NCBI GenBank assembly: GCA_964550535.1
Contig: CAZJZQ010000002.1
Location: 1-64,000 of the forward strand
From: UBA7672 sp964550535
GTDB taxonomy: Bacteria; Pseudomonadota; Alphaproteobacteria; Caulobacterales; Hyphomonadaceae
Length of the DNA: 64,000 bases
Reading direction: 5' to 3'
Shown: positions 61,922 through 64,000 of the stretch, one piece after another
Layout of the letters: each line of letters begins with the position of its first letter
Position numbering within the stretch: position 1 is the first letter of the stretch
Made by a program: the position numbers and the translations under genes
The notes under the pieces: model-generated
What the model saw: the letters and a program-made list of their open reading frames with translations, nothing else
Database searches by the model: none
What the model was told of the DNA's origin: nothing

Positions 61922-62665
61922 TTGACCGACATCTTTGAAGAAGTTGAGGAAAGTATCCGTCAGGATCAGGCCTCGTCGCTGTGGAAGCGGTGGGCGCCCT
62001 ATGTGATCGGGGCCGGCGTGCTCGTGGTCGGCGGCGTGGCCGGGTGGGAGATCTGGCAATGGCAGCGGTCCTCGCAGGTCGAGGCGCAGGCCGTGGCCTA
62101 TGCCGACGCCATGACCACCATTCGCGGCGGTGACAGTCAGGGTGCGGCGGACAAGTTCGCAACCATTGCCGGCGGCAAGGGCGGGTTCGCGGTGCTGTCC
62201 GGTCACATGCGTGCGGCCGCCCTGAAGGAATCGGGCGCGGAGCAGCAGGCGGTGGTGGCCGCGCTGACAGGTGCGGCCGACAAGGATGATGGATATTACG
62301 GCGATCTCGCGCGGCTGAAGGTCGCCTACGAAATCGCGGACACGGCGACGTTGGCCGATCTGGAAGCCGCCGTCGCGCCGCTGGTGGCGAAGGGCGGGCG
62401 CCTTTCGGCCATGGCGCGCGAAGTCGTGGCGGCGAAGGCGCTGGCTGATGGCGATGTCGAGCGCGCGCGCCGTGAGTTTCAGGCGTTGTCGCTCGATCTC
62501 GATGCGCCGCCCAACATGGCGGTCCGCGTGCAGCGCGTGCTGGCGGGCCTTCCTGCCCCGGCGCAGCCTGCCGCCGCGGATGCTGCTGCTGTTCCGGCGG
62601 CGCCGGCTGACGCCGCTGCACCCGCTCCCGTTCCTGAACCCACAGACGGACAGGCCGCTCAATGA
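61922..62665 (+). CDS. YfgM-like tetratricopeptide membrane protein
   Basis: A 247-residue protein with a cytosolic N-terminus (MTDIFEEVEESIRQDQASSL), one membrane helix (APYVIGAGVLVVGGVAGWEIW) and a periplasmic TPR-like helical domain, ending in an Ala/Pro-rich tail. This is the layout of YfgM, an ancillary SecYEG/PpiD-associated protein involved in envelope protein handling. It starts with TTG at 61922. It overlaps bamB by four bases (ATGA), the same pairing seen in many proteobacteria (yfgM-bamB-der). Confidence 0.85.
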   Translation: MTDIFEEVEESIRQDQASSLWKRWAPYVIGAGVLVVGGVAGWEIWQWQRSSQVEAQAVAYADAMTTIRGGDSQGAADKFATIAGGKGGFAVLSGHMRAAALKESGAEQQAVVAALTGAADKDDGYYGDLARLKVAYEIADTATLADLEAAVAPLVAKGGRLSAMAREVVAAKALADGDVERARREFQALSLDLDAPPNMAVRVQRVLAGLPAPAQPAAADAAAVPAAPADAAAPAPVPEPTDGQAAQ

Positions 62666-63993
62666 CATCGACCCGCTTCGCACTTCTCGCTGCGGCCGCG
62701 TGCACCCTGCTCGCCGGTTGCGGACTGTTCGGCGGCGGCAAGCCCAAGGTCAGCGAGGAGGAACTCAAATCCCGCGTGACCATGAGCGTGCTCGACCGGA
62801 AGCTGGAAGCCGATCCGGCGCAGGCCTCCGTCACGGTGACGCTGCCGGAAGCGGTGGCGAATGCTGACTGGTCGCAGTCCGGCGGCAGCGCGTCGAAGGC
62901 GACGGGGCATGTCGTGGCGGGCGAAGCGTTCCGCATCGATTGGCGCGCTGACGCAGGCGCGGGTTCGTCGAAGCAGCGCCGCATCGTGGCCGCGCCGCTG
63001 ATCAAGGGCGGGCAGGTGTTCGTGATCGACGCGAACCAGCGCGTGACCGCGCTGGACGCGAAATCGGGCCGGCGTAACTGGTCGGTGCAGCTGGACGGTC
63101 TGAACCCGCGCGACGACCGCGCCGTGGGCGGCGGTCTGGCGGTTGCGGGCGACAAGCTGATCGTGCCGTCGGGCTATGGCTATATCGTTGCGCTGTCGCT
63201 CTCCGATGGCGCCGAAGTCTGGCGCCGCCGCGCGGAAAGCCCGCTGTCGGGCTCGCCCGCCGTGCTGGGCGACCGCGCCTATGTGACCAGCACCAACAAC
63301 GAGCTTTATGCGCTGGACGTGAACACGGGCGAAGTGCTGTGGACCGACCAGGCCATCGCGGAGACGGCGCGGGTTCTCTCCTCGCCCAGCCCGGCCGTGT
63401 CGGGCGATATCCTTGTCGCGCCGTATTCCTCCGGCGAACTGATCGCCTATCTGCCGCAGAACGGCCGCCGCCTCTGGCAGGACACGCTCACGACTGTGGG
63501 CCGCTTTACGCCGCTGTCGGCCATCAACGATATCGCGGGCCGTCCGACGCTACAGGACGGCGTGGTCTATGCATCGAGCCATTCGGGCGTGACGACGGCG
63601 ATCGATGCGCGCTCGGGCGTGCGCCTGTGGAACCTGCTGTTTGGATCGCGCATGGGGCCGGTGGTTGCTGGCGATCATGTGTTCGTTGTGGGCACGGGCG
63701 GACAGGTGCTGTGCCTCAACAAGACTTCGGGCGCCGTCGTGTGGGCGCGTGACCTTCCCGAGTTCGAGAAGGAAAGCAGCCGCAAGAACCGCATCGTGTG
63801 GAGCGGGCCGCTGCTGGCGTCGAACCGTCTGGTGCTGACGTCGTCGACCGGGCTTGTCGTGGCGCTGTCGCCGCAGACGGGCGAGACGGTGTCGGAGCTG
63901 AAAATCGGTACGCCGATCTATATCGAACCTGTCGCAGCCGGCGGTGTCATCTACGTGCTGACCGACAAGGGGCAACTGGTGGCGATCCGCTAA
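62662..63993 (+). CDS. bamB: Outer-membrane assembly lipoprotein BamB
   Basis: A 443-residue lipoprotein (lipobox LLAGC at residues 16-20) of the BAM complex, which inserts beta-barrel proteins such as the two TonB receptors encoded here. The mature part is an eight-bladed PQQ-like beta-propeller: blades show repeated A-x-D-x-x-x-G-x-x-x-W patterns such as TALDAKSGRRNWSVQL, YALDVNTGEVLWTDQA and TAIDARSGVRLWNLLF. Ends seven bases before the window edge, where the GTPase gene der would be expected. It is coupled to the upstream YfgM-like gene. Confidence 0.93.
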   Translation: MTSTRFALLAAAACTLLAGCGLFGGGKPKVSEEELKSRVTMSVLDRKLEADPAQASVTVTLPEAVANADWSQSGGSASKATGHVVAGEAFRIDWRADAGAGSSKQRRIVAAPLIKGGQVFVIDANQRVTALDAKSGRRNWSVQLDGLNPRDDRAVGGGLAVAGDKLIVPSGYGYIVALSLSDGAEVWRRRAESPLSGSPAVLGDRAYVTSTNNELYALDVNTGEVLWTDQAIAETARVLSSPSPAVSGDILVAPYSSGELIAYLPQNGRRLWQDTLTTVGRFTPLSAINDIAGRPTLQDGVVYASSHSGVTTAIDARSGVRLWNLLFGSRMGPVVAGDHVFVVGTGGQVLCLNKTSGAVVWARDLPEFEKESSRKNRIVWSGPLLASNRLVLTSSTGLVVALSPQTGETVSELKIGTPIYIEPVAAGGVIYVLTDKGQLVAIR

Positions 63994-64000
63994 GCGCGGC

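Noticed and set aside
61017..63155. A 712-codon minus-strand open frame opposite panB, the YfgM-like gene and bamB
   Set aside because: It spans three well-supported genes in opposite orientation, is Arg/Pro/His-rich and has no family similarity; long antisense frames are common in DNA with very high third-position GC.

Overview
The window is GC-rich, densely packed bacterial DNA. Gene content (panB/YfgM-like/bamB order, a DUF6481 protein, NasS-NasT control of nitrate assimilation, many TonB-dependent receptors, a type I-G CRISPR system with fused cas4-cas1) points to an alphaproteobacterium, probably of the Caulobacterales/Hyphomonadaceae/Sphingomonad kind. This is inferred from family content; no rRNA is present to confirm it. 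A run of 10 N at 386-395 marks a sequence gap inside guaA.

Layout. 1-2117: interrupted guaA and a structured intergenic repeat. 2118-7147: a LuxR-HTH/alpha-beta-hydrolase fusion regulator flanked by two genes for exported Sel1-repeat proteins; a near-identical GC-rich 16-bp palindrome lies upstream of both. 7266-9736: an IS3-family element and a secreted EreA/ChaN-like protein. 9941-21858: a complete type I-G CRISPR-Cas locus, with cas3-csb3-csb1-csb2 on the minus strand, divergent cas4-cas1 and cas2 on the plus strand, and an array of 33 repeats and 32 spacers. 21966-30514: a stress/fermentation island (acetate kinase, phosphate acetyltransferase, P-type ATPase, SDR, c-type cytochrome, two universal stress proteins). 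30592-34858: pectin/rhamnogalacturonan degradation (CE12 esterase, PL11 lyase, PL10 lyase). 35247-43090: a TonB receptor, a small membrane protein, an ExbB/MotA-type channel, a DUF2149 protein and an exported, membrane-anchored CobN-like chelatase. This layout resembles the Bacteroidetes hmu heme-uptake locus. 43244-53411: assimilatory nitrate reduction (narM, mobA remnant, sumT, nasC-type nitrate reductase, nirD, nirB, narK, nasS, nasT). 53963-63993: pirin, a CaCA antiporter, a Fur-box-preceded siderophore receptor, small conserved proteins, nnrU, panB, a YfgM-like protein and bamB.

How the parts work together. The nitrate block is self-contained: transporter, nitrate reductase, two-subunit nitrite reductase, the siroheme-forming methyltransferase for NirB and a NasS/NasT antitermination sensor. 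The CRISPR block has adaptation, processing, surveillance and nuclease genes and an intact-looking array. The 35-43 kb block would import a tetrapyrrole-like ligand across the outer membrane and process it in the periplasm with a chelatase coupled to a proton-driven motor; this is the most unusual system in the window. A 100-nt element (about 75% identical, with a compensated stem) recurs in two separate convergent intergenic regions (1751 and 43098), which suggests a genome-wide dispersed family.
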